Assembly (NCBI RefSeq): GCF_020525925.1
Contig: NZ_CP084876.1
Location: 2,542,001-2,606,000 of the forward strand
Origin: Klebsiella quasipneumoniae subsp. quasipneumoniae
Lineage (GTDB): Bacteria; Pseudomonadota; Gammaproteobacteria; Enterobacterales; Enterobacteriaceae
Length of the DNA: 64,000 nucleotides
Direction: 5' to 3'
In this document: positions 8,519 through 16,919 of the stretch, one piece after another
Numbering within the stretch: the stretch's first letter is position 1
Layout: the number at the start of each line of letters is the position of its first letter
Notes under the pieces: generated by a model
Told to the model about the DNA's origin: nothing
Seen by the model: the letters and a program-made list of their open reading frames with translations, nothing else
The model's database searches: none
Made by a program: the position numbers and the translations under genes

Positions 8519-11500
8519 ATGTTTGATACCTTACTGATTGCCAACCGCGGTGCGATTGCCTGCCGCATTCTGCGCACCCTGCGCGCCATGCAGGTGAAGG
8601 GCGTCGCCGTTTACGCCGAAGCCGACCTGAGCAGTCTGCACGTCCGCGAAGCGGATGAGGCGCTGAGCCTTGGCGAGGGGCCGGCAGCGCAAACCTATTT
8701 AGTCGTAGAGAAGATCATTGCCGCCGCGCGGCAGAGCGGCGCCCGCGCCATCCACCCCGGCTACGGCTTTCTGTCGGAAAACGCCGCCTTCGCCGAGGCC
8801 TGTGAGGCGGCGGGACTGGCGTTTGTTGGCCCGACCCCGCAACAGCTGCGAACCTTCGGCCTGAAGCATACCGCCCGCGCGCTGGCCAAAGCGGAGGGCG
8901 TTCCGCTGCTGGAAGGCAGTGACCTGCTGGCCGACAGCGAAGAAGCCTGCCGGGCGGCAGAGGCGGTGGGCTACCCGGTGATGCTCAAGAGCACGGCGGG
9001 CGGCGGGGGGATTGGCATGCGCGTCTGCCGCGACGCCCGCGAACTGAGCGAGGCGTTTGCCACGGTGCAGCGGCTGGGGCAAAACAACTTCAGCGACGCC
9101 GGGGTGTTTCTCGAAAAATATATTGAACGCGCCCGCCATCTCGAGGTGCAGATCTTCGGCGACGGGAAGGGGGCGGTTATCGCCCTCGGCGTGCGCGACT
9201 GCTCGCTGCAGCGGCGTAACCAGAAAGTGATTGAGGAGACGCCGGCGCCAAATCTGCCGGACGGGATGGCGCAGGCGCTGTGTAGCGCGGCCATTGCCCT
9301 CGGTAAAGCGGTGAACTACCGCAGCGCCGGGACGGTGGAGTTTGTCTACGACAGCGCGGCGCAGCGCTTTTATTTCCTCGAGGTCAATACCCGGCTGCAG
9401 GTGGAGCACGGCGTCACGGAGCAGGTGTGGGGCGTGGACCTGGTGCGCTGGATGATCGCCCTGGCGGCAGGGGATTTACCGCCGCTGAGCGAGCTGTCCG
9501 CCGGGCTACAGCCCCGGGGGCATGCCATTCAGGCGCGAATTTACGCCGAAGATCCTGGCCGCCAGTTTCAGCCTTCGCCCGGACTGTTAACCGACGTCTG
9601 GTTTCCGCCGGCGGACGGCGCTACCCTGCGCATCGACCGCTGGGTGGAGGCCGGCTGTGAAGTACCGCCGTTTTTTGACCCGCTGCTGGCGAAAGCTATC
9701 GTCTGGCGCCCCAGCCGCGATGAGGCGATCGACGGCCTGGCGCAGGCCCTGGCGGAGACCCGCCTGTACGGCGTCGAAACCAACCGCCAGTACCTGCAGC
9801 AGATCCTTGGCTTTGCGCCGTTCACCGCCGGGGAACCCTGGACCCGCTGTCTGGAGCAACTGCGCTACCGGGCCGATACCGTGGAGGTACTCAGCGCCGG
9901 CACCCAGACCAGCGTCCAGGACTACCCGGGACGTCTGGGGTACTGGGCGGTGGGCGTACCGCCCTCAGGCCCGATGGATGACCGGGCGCTGCGCCTGGGC
10001 AATCGTCTGCTGGGCAATGCCGAGGGCGACGCCGCGCTGGAGATCACCCTTAGCGGACCCACGCTGAAATTTAATACCGCGGTGCAGGCGGTGGTCTGCG
10101 GCGCGCCGCTGCCCGTAACGCTCGACGGCATTGACCAGGAGATGGACGGCGTCTTCTCTGTTCCGGCGGGGGCGACCCTCAGGCTGGGGGCGATAAGCGG
10201 GCCAGGCGTCAGAAGCTATCTCTGCCTGCGCGGCGGCATTCAGGTGCCGGACTACCTGGGCAGTAAAAGCACCTTTACCCTCGGTCAGTTTGGCGGCCAC
10301 GGCGGACGGGCGCTGCGCGCCGGCGACGTGCTGCATCTTGCGCCTCCGGCTGAGACCATGGAAGGCGCGGCGCTTCCCGCAGGGTTGCGCCCTGAGCTTT
10401 TGGAAGTACGAACGCTGCGGGTGATTTATGGCCCCCACGGCGCGCCGGAGTTCTTTACCCCGGCGTATATGGCGACCTTTTTTGCCACCGACTGGGAAGT
10501 GCATTTTAACTCCAGCCGCACCGGCGTGCGCCTGATCGGGCCCAAGCCGGTCTGGGCCCGCGACAGCGGCGGCGAAGCCGGGCTCCATCCGTCGAATATT
10601 CACGACAACCCCTACGCGGTGGGGGCGGTGGATTTTACCGGCGATATGCCGGTGATCCTCGGGCCGGACGGCCCAAGCCTCGGGGGCTTTGTCTGCCCGG
10701 TCACGGTGATCGAAGCCGATCTCTGGCAGCTGGGCCAGCTTAAGGCGGGGGATAAGGTGCGCTTTGTGGCGGTTGACGTCCCCACCGCCCGGCGGCTGGC
10801 GGCAGGCCGTCGCGCAGAGCTGGCGACCCTGCAGGCGCAGGACGTTGCCTGGCAGCCTGTGCCGCTCACCTCGCCGGTGGTGATGACCTGCGGCGACGCT
10901 GACAAACGCCTGGTGGCGCGCCTCTCCGGCGATACCCATCTGCTGCTGGAGGCCGGTGAGGCGGAGCTGGATCTGGTGCTGCGCTTTCGCATCCATGCCC
11001 TGATGCAGGCCCTTGAGGGGCAATCCCGGGACGGGATCATCGATATCACGCCGGGGATCCGCTCTCTGCAGCTCCATTTCCAGCCGGAAACGCTGGCGCT
11101 GGAGACACTGCTGGCGTGGGTCCGCGAGGAGTGGGCCACGGTCTGCATGAGCGACGATCTGCAGGTTCCGACACGGGTGGTGCATCTCCCGCTCTCCTGG
11201 GACGATCCGGCCTGCCGCAAGGCGATCGACAAATATATGACCACCGTCCGCCCGGACGCCCCCTGGTGCCCAAGCAACCTCGAGTTTATTCGCCGGATAA
11301 ACGATCTCCCGGATGAGCAGGCGGTGTGGCAAACGGTGTTTGACGCCAGCTATCTGGTGATGGGTCTCGGCGATGTCTATCTCGGCGCGCCGGTGGCCAC
11401 GCCCCTTGATCCGCGCCATCGGCTGGTCACCACCAAATACAACCCGGCGCGAACCTGGACGGCGGAAAACTCGGTGGGCATCGGCGGAGCGTATCTGTGC

Positions 11501-12124
11501 GTTTACGGCATGGAAGGCCCGGGCGGCTATCAGTTTGTCGGCCGCACCCTGCAGATGTGGAATCGCTATCACGAGGTGGCCGATTTTGCCGGCAAGCCCT
11601 GGCTGCTGCGCTTTTTCGACCAGCTGCGTTTCTATCCGGTCTCGGCGGAAGAACTGCTGGCTATTCGCCGCGATTTCCCGCTCGGACGCTACCCGCTGCG
11701 CATCGAGCACAGCACGCTGCGGCTGGCGGAGTACCAGCAGTTTCTCTCTCGCGAGGCGCAGAGCATTAGCGCATTTCGCGACCATCAGCAGCGGGCGTTT
11801 AACGACGAGCGCGAGCGCTGGATCGCCAGCGGCCAGGCCCATTTCGACAGTCAGGAGAGCGCGACAGAAGAGGCGGGCGATGCGCCGCTGCAGCCGGGGG
11901 AGCAGGGCGTGGAAAGCCCGGTATCCGGTAATCTGTGGCAGGTACAGACCGCGGCCGGCAGCCAGGTACGCGCCGGCGATGTGCTGGTGGTGCTTGAGTC
12001 GATGAAAATGGAGATCCCGCTGCTGGCGCCGTGCGATGGCAGGGTTCAGCAGGTCAATGTGCAGCCAGGCAGCGCGGTGCGTGCCGGGCAGCGGGTGGCA
12101 GTGATTATTGAGGAGAAGGCATGA
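8519..12124 (+). CDS. uca: Biotin-dependent guanidine carboxylase (annotated urea carboxylase)
   Basis: A 1201-residue multidomain enzyme. Residues 1-450 are a biotin carboxylase with the glycine-rich ATP-grasp loop (KSTAGGGGIGM) and the FLEVNTRLQVEH motif. About 470-770 is a KipA-like AHS2 domain (TSVQDYPGRLGYW, SGPMDD), and about 800-1050 a KipI-like AHS1 domain. The C-terminal biotinyl domain has ESMKME with biotinyl Lys1163. It uses ATP and bicarbonate to carboxylate guanidine (or urea). The ykkC riboswitch and the DUF1989 pair point to guanidine as the true substrate, giving carboxyguanidine for the deiminase. The stop overlaps the hydrolase start (ATGA). A 625-codon frame on the opposite strand is a GC-rich shadow. 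Confidence 0.93.
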   Translation: MFDTLLIANRGAIACRILRTLRAMQVKGVAVYAEADLSSLHVREADEALSLGEGPAAQTYLVVEKIIAAARQSGARAIHPGYGFLSENAAFAEACEAAGLAFVGPTPQQLRTFGLKHTARALAKAEGVPLLEGSDLLADSEEACRAAEAVGYPVMLKSTAGGGGIGMRVCRDARELSEAFATVQRLGQNNFSDAGVFLEKYIERARHLEVQIFGDGKGAVIALGVRDCSLQRRNQKVIEETPAPNLPDGMAQALCSAAIALGKAVNYRSAGTVEFVYDSAAQRFYFLEVNTRLQVEHGVTEQVWGVDLVRWMIALAAGDLPPLSELSAGLQPRGHAIQARIYAEDPGRQFQPSPGLLTDVWFPPADGATLRIDRWVEAGCEVPPFFDPLLAKAIVWRPSRDEAIDGLAQALAETRLYGVETNRQYLQQILGFAPFTAGEPWTRCLEQLRYRADTVEVLSAGTQTSVQDYPGRLGYWAVGVPPSGPMDDRALRLGNRLLGNAEGDAALEITLSGPTLKFNTAVQAVVCGAPLPVTLDGIDQEMDGVFSVPAGATLRLGAISGPGVRSYLCLRGGIQVPDYLGSKSTFTLGQFGGHGGRALRAGDVLHLAPPAETMEGAALPAGLRPELLEVRTLRVIYGPHGAPEFFTPAYMATFFATDWEVHFNSSRTGVRLIGPKPVWARDSGGEAGLHPSNIHDNPYAVGAVDFTGDMPVILGPDGPSLGGFVCPVTVIEADLWQLGQLKAGDKVRFVAVDVPTARRLAAGRRAELATLQAQDVAWQPVPLTSPVVMTCGDADKRLVARLSGDTHLLLEAGEAELDLVLRFRIHALMQALEGQSRDGIIDITPGIRSLQLHFQPETLALETLLAWVREEWATVCMSDDLQVPTRVVHLPLSWDDPACRKAIDKYMTTVRPDAPWCPSNLEFIRRINDLPDEQAVWQTVFDASYLVMGLGDVYLGAPVATPLDPRHRLVTTKYNPARTWTAENSVGIGGAYLCVYGMEGPGGYQFVGRTLQMWNRYHEVADFAGKPWLLRFFDQLRFYPVSAEELLAIRRDFPLGRYPLRIEHSTLRLAEYQQFLSREAQSISAFRDHQQRAFNDERERWIASGQAHFDSQESATEEAGDAPLQPGEQGVESPVSGNLWQVQTAAGSQVRAGDVLVVLESMKMEIPLLAPCDGRVQQVNVQPGSAVRAGQRVAVIIEEKA

Positions 12125-13917
12125 TGCAGCAGACGTTTGATTTACGCCTGGCGACTCTGGCGGCGAACTATCGTAACGGCCACACCACCCCGCGCGCGCT
12201 GCTGGCGGAGATCCGCCAGCGGGCGCAAGCGCTGGATCCCGAGTTTAATCTGTTTATCCATCTCCTGAGCGAAGCGGAGCAGGCGCCGTTTCTGGCGGCG
12301 CTGGAAGGCCATTCGCCAGACACGCTCCCGCTGTACGGGGTGCCGTTCGCCATCAAAGATAATATTGATCTTGCGGAGATCGTCACCACTGCCGCCTGTC
12401 CGGCGTTTGCTTACCGGCCGACGCAAAGCGCGACCATTGTCGCACAGCTGATTGCCCTGGGGGCGGTGCCGGTGGGCAAAACCAATCTCGATCAGTTTGC
12501 CACCGGCCTGAACGGGACCCGTTCGCCGTATGGTCGCTGCCGCAACGCGTACCATCCCGCTTATCCCTCCGGCGGCTCCAGCGCCGGCTCGGCGCTGGCG
12601 GTAGCCCTGGGCGTCGCCAGCTTCGCGCTGGGGACCGACACCGCCGGTAGCGGTCGCGTCCCGGCCGGGCTGAATAACCTGGTGGGCCTGAAAGCGACGA
12701 AAGGGGTGATCTCCACCGCCGGGGTGGTACCGGCCTGCCGCACGCTGGACTGCGTGACCTTTTTCAGCGCCACCGCCGACGAGGCCAGCCAGCTGCTGGC
12801 GCTGGTTGCCCGGGCCGATCCGCAGGATAGCTACAGCCGCCGCAATCCCCAGTGGAACAGTCGTCAGGCCTTCGGCAGGCCGTCCGCCGGGTTTCGCTTT
12901 GGCGTCCCGCGGGAGCTTAACTTCCTCGGCTGCCGCGCCAGCGAAGCGCTGTTCGCCCAGGCCGTGCAGCGGCTGACGGCGCTCGGCGGGGAAGCCGTGG
13001 CGATCGATTTCGCGCCTTTTCTCGCCGCCGCCCGCTTGCTGTATGACGGGCCATGGGTCGCTGAACGCTATGCGGTGGCTGGCCCGTTGATTGAGCAGCA
13101 GCCGGACGCCGTGCTGCCGGTTATTCGCGACGTGCTGGCGAAAGCGCCTGATATCGACGCGACGGCGACCTTTAAGGCGATGTATCAGCTGCAGGAGTAT
13201 AAAGCGCAGTGCGATGCTATCCTCGAGACGCTGGACTGCGTGCTCACGCCAACCGTTCCGCGGCCGGTAACGCTGGACGAGCTGGCGGCGGAGCCCATCG
13301 CCCGCAACGCCGACCTGGGCTACTACACCAACTTTATGAACCTGCTGGACTATGCGGCGGTGAGCGTGCCGTGCGGGTTTATGCCCGACGGACTGCCCTC
13401 CGGCGTCACGCTGTTCGGCCGGGCTTTTACCGATCAGTATTTGCTGAGCCTGGCCGACGCCTTCCAGCGCGCGGAGCGGCTGCCGCTGGCAGGCGGCGCG
13501 CGGCTGGAGAGCCCGCCGCCTGCGCGCCCCGCGGGCCATGATCGGATGGCCCTGGCGGTATGCGGCGCCCACCTGACCGGCCAGCCGCTGAACGGCCAAT
13601 TGCTGGCGCGGGGCGGCCGGCTGCTGCAGGCGACCCACAGCGCGCCGCGCTATCGGTTGTATGCCCTCCCGGATGGCAAGCGCCCGGCGATGGTGCGTGA
13701 CGAGCCAGAGGGGGCTGCGATAGCGGTGGAAGTCTGGGAGATCCCCAGCGCTGAGGTGGGGTCGCTGCTGGCCGCCATCCCCGCGCCGCTGGGGCTGGGA
13801 CAGATTGAGCTGGCGGACGGCCGCTGGGTGACAGGCTTTATCTGCGAAGCCGGGGGGCTGGGCGCGGCCACCGAGATCACCGCCTGGGGCGGCTGGCGTC
13901 AGTGGCTGGCCAGGTAA
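12121..13917 (+). CDS. atzF: Allophanate hydrolase
   Basis: A 598-residue amidase-signature enzyme that splits allophanate into two ammonia and two carbon dioxide, the last step of guanidine or urea-amidolyase catabolism. The catalytic triad is visible: Lys79 in PFAIKD, Ser153 in GGSSAGS and nucleophile Ser177 in DTAGSGR, with the usual 24-residue spacing between the serines. Residues from about 460 form the C-terminal domain found in AtzF-type hydrolases, so this is the full-length form. Its start overlaps the carboxylase stop by four bases; two ATGs in a row leave one residue of uncertainty. Last gene of the operon. Confidence 0.93.
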   Translation: MMQQTFDLRLATLAANYRNGHTTPRALLAEIRQRAQALDPEFNLFIHLLSEAEQAPFLAALEGHSPDTLPLYGVPFAIKDNIDLAEIVTTAACPAFAYRPTQSATIVAQLIALGAVPVGKTNLDQFATGLNGTRSPYGRCRNAYHPAYPSGGSSAGSALAVALGVASFALGTDTAGSGRVPAGLNNLVGLKATKGVISTAGVVPACRTLDCVTFFSATADEASQLLALVARADPQDSYSRRNPQWNSRQAFGRPSAGFRFGVPRELNFLGCRASEALFAQAVQRLTALGGEAVAIDFAPFLAAARLLYDGPWVAERYAVAGPLIEQQPDAVLPVIRDVLAKAPDIDATATFKAMYQLQEYKAQCDAILETLDCVLTPTVPRPVTLDELAAEPIARNADLGYYTNFMNLLDYAAVSVPCGFMPDGLPSGVTLFGRAFTDQYLLSLADAFQRAERLPLAGGARLESPPPARPAGHDRMALAVCGAHLTGQPLNGQLLARGGRLLQATHSAPRYRLYALPDGKRPAMVRDEPEGAAIAVEVWEIPSAEVGSLLAAIPAPLGLGQIELADGRWVTGFICEAGGLGAATEITAWGGWRQWLAR

Positions 13918-13925
13918 ACGGAACA

Positions 13926-13950
13926 CCCTCTGCGATAGCGCCGCAGAGGG
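13926..13950 (+). terminator. Hairpin after allophanate hydrolase
   Basis: CCCTCTGCG and CGCAGAGGG form a nine-base perfect stem with a seven-base loop, starting nine bases after the stop. The T-tract is missing, so termination is inferred from the stem and its position at the operon end. Confidence 0.5.
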
Positions 13951-14006
13951 AACTTCCGCACCATCCGGGCGATGCCTCCCTGACGCCGAGCGACGGTCGG
14001 GGAAGG

Positions 14007-14606
14007 TTACTGATTGTGTGGGGCGGGATAAAACACTTCGGCTGTCCATTGCGCTGATGGCTGGCGGTATTGCTGCCAGAACAGTTCGGCAATCTCCCGG
14101 ACTTCGACGGAACCCGGCTTGACGTACGCCCCCACCGTCACGATGGAAAGATGAATATTCTGCGCTTTTAAGAGCGGAAAAAGGGCATGCGTCAGGTTAA
14201 GCAGCCCGGCTTTACCGACGCTCAGCGTCAGATACTCCGGATGAGGCTGAGTGGCAAACATCCCGCCAGTCAGCAGGATCGCGCCTGCTCCACGCGCGGC
14301 CATCAGCGGAGTGACCGCTTTGATGGCGGCATATACCGCGCCAACATTGGTGGTGAGATCCTGGATGAAGCCTGCCACCGACTGGGTCTCCAGATTACCG
14401 TCATGCATGGCCGCGGCGTTGAAGTGCAGCACATCCACGCCGCCGGTCTCCACCTCTACCTCGCGAATGAGTTCCACGATACTGGTGATATCGCTGGCGT
14501 CCGCCACGCGACCTTCCGCGGCTAATCCAGCCGCTCTCAGTTGGTCGGCCTGCGCCGCCACATAGTTTTTATTGCGTGAGGACAGGACAATCCGGAATCC
14601 CTCACC
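14007..14606 (-). pseudogene. SDR family oxidoreductase lacking its 5' end
   Basis: On the minus strand the frame stays open from about 14606 and reads GGEGFRIVLSSRN followed by a short-chain dehydrogenase body to the stop at 14007. SDR enzymes begin with a TGxxxGIG nucleotide loop about 20 residues before this point; it is absent, and upstream sequence instead matches a LysR regulator on the other strand. The first in-frame start (GTG at about 14561) would give 184 residues without the cofactor loop. The position of the catalytic Tyr in YxxxK holds Leu (LSVGK), so even the parent may have been atypical. Best read as a remnant left by a deletion. Confidence 0.65.
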
Positions 14607-14867
14607 ACCAATATCAGTGAAGCGCTGCTGACGGCGGTTATTCGGGCAACCGGGATCGCACTGCTGCCGGGGTGGATGGTTTGCAAGGCGGTGCAGCGCG
14701 GGGAACTGGTCCGCGTGCTGCCCGACTGGCGTAGCGCGGCGAAGGTCAGCGTTTATGCCCTGATGCCGCCCGGCACGCTGGTTCCCGCCAAGACCCGGGT
14801 ATTTATCGACACGCTATGCCATCAGCTGGCGTCATCTCCGCTGTGGCAGGACGAATTGAAGCGATAA
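14598..14867 (+). pseudogene. LysR-family regulator, C-terminal remnant
   Basis: The plus-strand frame ending at 14867 reads SLTTNISEALLTAVIRATG, then GIALLPGWMV, and a tail typical of the end of LysR effector-binding domains. No DNA-binding domain precedes it: homology stops at about 14600, exactly where the SDR remnant on the other strand begins. An ATG at 14676 would give only 63 residues. I interpret it as the 3' end of a regulator once divergent from the SDR gene. Confidence 0.6.
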
Positions 14868-14903
14868 GCAGGGGGGACCGCTAGAGTAAGCCATGGATGG
14901 CGG

Positions 14904-15965
14904 TTATACCGCGGTACTGGCCCGGACTTTGAGTACTGACGGAATTTCTATGAACTTTTCACAAGGCTTATCGTTAAGCAGCTCGAGAAGCGCTTTTCCC
15001 GCCTTCACCCCAATGTCATGCCAGGGAAATTCAACGGTTGTCAGGGCAGGGGAACAGACTGTCGATAAAACCCCGCCGCCTAAACTCGCAATGGCTACGG
15101 TATTGGGCACTTTGATCCCGGCGCTGTGGCAGGCCATCATGCATCCGCACGCCATTTCATCCGAAGTGCAAATTAGCGCATCCAGATCGCCCCAGGTAAT
15201 CATCATATCCTTGAAAATATTCACGCCTGTGGCGATGGTTGAAGGCAAATGCGTGGTCACCACCCGATGTGGCGAACGGTTCAGGGCCAACATCGCCGTA
15301 TTCCAGCCACTCAGAAGCTGGCGAAACATCGTATTGTTGGCTGGGGTACACAACAACGCGATGTTTTTTAATGAGGCATCCGCGAGGTGGGTTACGATCT
15401 GTTTCACTGCCTTACCGTAATCCACGCCGATGCACATGCCAACAGGCTGGGTATTTAACGCGCCAATTTCCAGGATAGGCACATCTACATTGGCCAGCAG
15501 CTGGGTGCAGCTCTCAATGGTGTCGATATTGAACTGAATAATCGCTGCCGGGTTATAGGCGAGCATTTTTTCAAACGTTTTTTGTTCGTTTTGACCGTCA
15601 TGACCAGATTCCATAAACATCATGGTATAGCCACGTTCAGTCAGCATTTTTTGTAATGCTTCCGACACCGGCAAAAAACCTGGCGAAGAGAAGGTGGGGA
15701 CGACGGCCAAAATGAGATCGGAATGGACCGACGCCAGATTACGCGCCTGGAGATTGGGGACATAGCCGAGTTGACTGACTGCCGCATCAATACGATCGCG
15801 AAGGTCAGGGTTGACTTTTTCAGGCATTCTCAGCGCACGGGAGACGGTCATGGCGCTCACGCCGACAAACTCAGCCACTTCGGTCAGGGTTATCTTCCCA
15901 GTTCCCTTACGACGTTTTTCTTTCGGGCTATTGTCTGCGTCTAGACTCTTCACCAGGATCACCAA
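14904..15965 (-). CDS. LacI-family transcriptional regulator of the PTS operon
   Basis: A 353-residue repressor. After a charged 24-residue extension comes a LacI helix-turn-helix (ITLTEVAEFVGVSAMTVSRALR), a hinge region (LGYVPNLQARNL) and a periplasmic-binding-protein-like effector domain. The hinge and domain resemble GntR-type members. It is divergent from the PTS operon, with 208 bases between start codons. Two inverted repeats of the LacI type (GTTAGCGSTAAC) in that gap are its likely operators. The effector is probably a sugar or sugar phosphate connected to the two PTS systems. Confidence 0.88.
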   Translation of the reverse strand: MVILVKSLDADNSPKEKRRKGTGKITLTEVAEFVGVSAMTVSRALRMPEKVNPDLRDRIDAAVSQLGYVPNLQARNLASVHSDLILAVVPTFSSPGFLPVSEALQKMLTERGYTMMFMESGHDGQNEQKTFEKMLAYNPAAIIQFNIDTIESCTQLLANVDVPILEIGALNTQPVGMCIGVDYGKAVKQIVTHLADASLKNIALLCTPANNTMFRQLLSGWNTAMLALNRSPHRVVTTHLPSTIATGVNIFKDMMITWGDLDALICTSDEMACGCMMACHSAGIKVPNTVAIASLGGGVLSTVCSPALTTVEFPWHDIGVKAGKALLELLNDKPCEKFIEIPSVLKVRASTAV

Positions 15966-16053
15966 CCGTTTGAAAAATAATAAGTAACAAAAGTAAATCG
16001 TTGATACGCATTATAACTTACCACAGCGTAGGGGAAAGCACATTATAACACAT

Positions 16054-16065
16054 GTTAGCGGTAAC
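16054..16065. promoter_or_regulatory. LacI-type operator 1
   Basis: GTTAGCGGTAAC is an inverted repeat with one mismatch, almost identical to operator 2, 34 bases away centre to centre. Sites of this form (GTTA-CG-TAAC) are bound by GntR-type LacI proteins. It lies between the divergent regulator and PTS operon. Confidence 0.65.
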
Positions 16066-16087
16066 TCTGTTTTTAACATTTTTGCTT

Positions 16088-16099
16088 GTTAGCGCTAAC
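16088..16099. promoter_or_regulatory. LacI-type operator 2
   Basis: GTTAGCGCTAAC is a perfect 12-base palindrome, 74 bases upstream of the first PTS gene. With operator 1 it could support looping or joint repression by the divergent LacI protein. Confidence 0.7.
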
Positions 16100-16173
16100 T
16101 TTGAGAGATGTATCACAGTTGCATTTTATTTAGCTGTTTATAGTTCAGCACATGGAATCCCTCGGGAGTGCAT

Positions 16174-16611
16174 ATGATTAGAGACTGGTTAACCCCGGAT
16201 AAAATTAATGTCATTAACGCAATAGATAACTGGAAAAATGCCATTCGACTCTCAGCAGAACCTTTGCTGGCGCAGGGGTATATGGCAGAGCACTATATTG
16301 AGGCGATTTTTAAAAGCCATGAAGAATTTGGGCCTTATTATCTATTAGCCCCAGGATTAGCGATGCCTCATGCCCGCCCCGAGCAAGGTGCATTGAGGAA
16401 TGGATTATCACTCCTTCATATTAAAGAGGGCATCTCATTTGGCTCGACTGAGAACGACCCGGTATACGTGGTTATTATGCTATGCGCTTGTTCCGGGAAT
16501 GAACATATCACGATGATCGGTGAACTGGCAGAACTCTTTAGCGATCGGCAAAAGCTAGAACGATTGTTAAAAGCCGATGATATTAAGGCAATTCAGGCCG
16601 TTATTGACTGA
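16174..16611 (+). CDS. PTS EIIA component, ascorbate/mannitol type
   Basis: A 145-residue cytoplasmic EIIA of the type-2 family (UlaC-like). The phosphoryl-accepting histidine is His66 in GLAMPHARPEQGA. ATG 16174 is preferred over GTG 16168 because GGGAG at 16164-16168 is then well spaced. First gene of the operon; it hands phosphate from HPr to the EIIB encoded 11 bases downstream. Confidence 0.87.
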   Translation: MIRDWLTPDKINVINAIDNWKNAIRLSAEPLLAQGYMAEHYIEAIFKSHEEFGPYYLLAPGLAMPHARPEQGALRNGLSLLHIKEGISFGSTENDPVYVVIMLCACSGNEHITMIGELAELFSDRQKLERLLKADDIKAIQAVID

Positions 16612-16622
16612 AGGAAAAGAGA

Positions 16623-16889
16623 ATGAAAAAAGTACTCATCGTCTGTGGCAATGGTTTAGGCAGCAGCTTTATCGTTGAAATGAATGTCAAAAAAATCCTT
16701 GCTGAAATGAATAAAGAGGCTGAAGTCGCACATACCGACCTGACGTCAGCGAAAAGCGAAACTGCGGACCTTATTCTGAGCGCCAACGATATTGCCGAAC
16801 ATTTAACTGGTCATTCCGCGAAGGTTGTTGGATTAAGTAATTTACTCGACAACAATAAAATCAAAGAGATTTTAGCAGAACACATTTAA
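16623..16889 (+). CDS. PTS EIIB component, ascorbate type
   Basis: An 88-residue EIIB resembling UlaB. Cys8 in VLIVCGNGLGSS is the phosphorylated residue in the P-loop-like active site. AGGAAAAGAG upstream is a good binding site. It lies between the matching EIIA and EIIC genes. Confidence 0.88.
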   Translation: MKKVLIVCGNGLGSSFIVEMNVKKILAEMNKEAEVAHTDLTSAKSETADLILSANDIAEHLTGHSAKVVGLSNLLDNNKIKEILAEHI

Positions 16890-16919
16890 GCAACGGCTTT
16901 CTGAACCGTGGAGTTTAAT

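Noticed and set aside
9965..11842. 625-codon open frame on the minus strand opposite the carboxylase gene
   Set aside because: The plus strand encodes a complete carboxylase with all domains. Long antisense frames are common in GC-rich genes, and this one is low-complexity, rich in Arg, His and Gln, with no family features.
12142..14049. 635-codon minus-strand frame opposite allophanate hydrolase
   Set aside because: Same shadow effect; the plus-strand amidase has its full catalytic triad, and the antisense product looks like random Arg/Gln-rich sequence.
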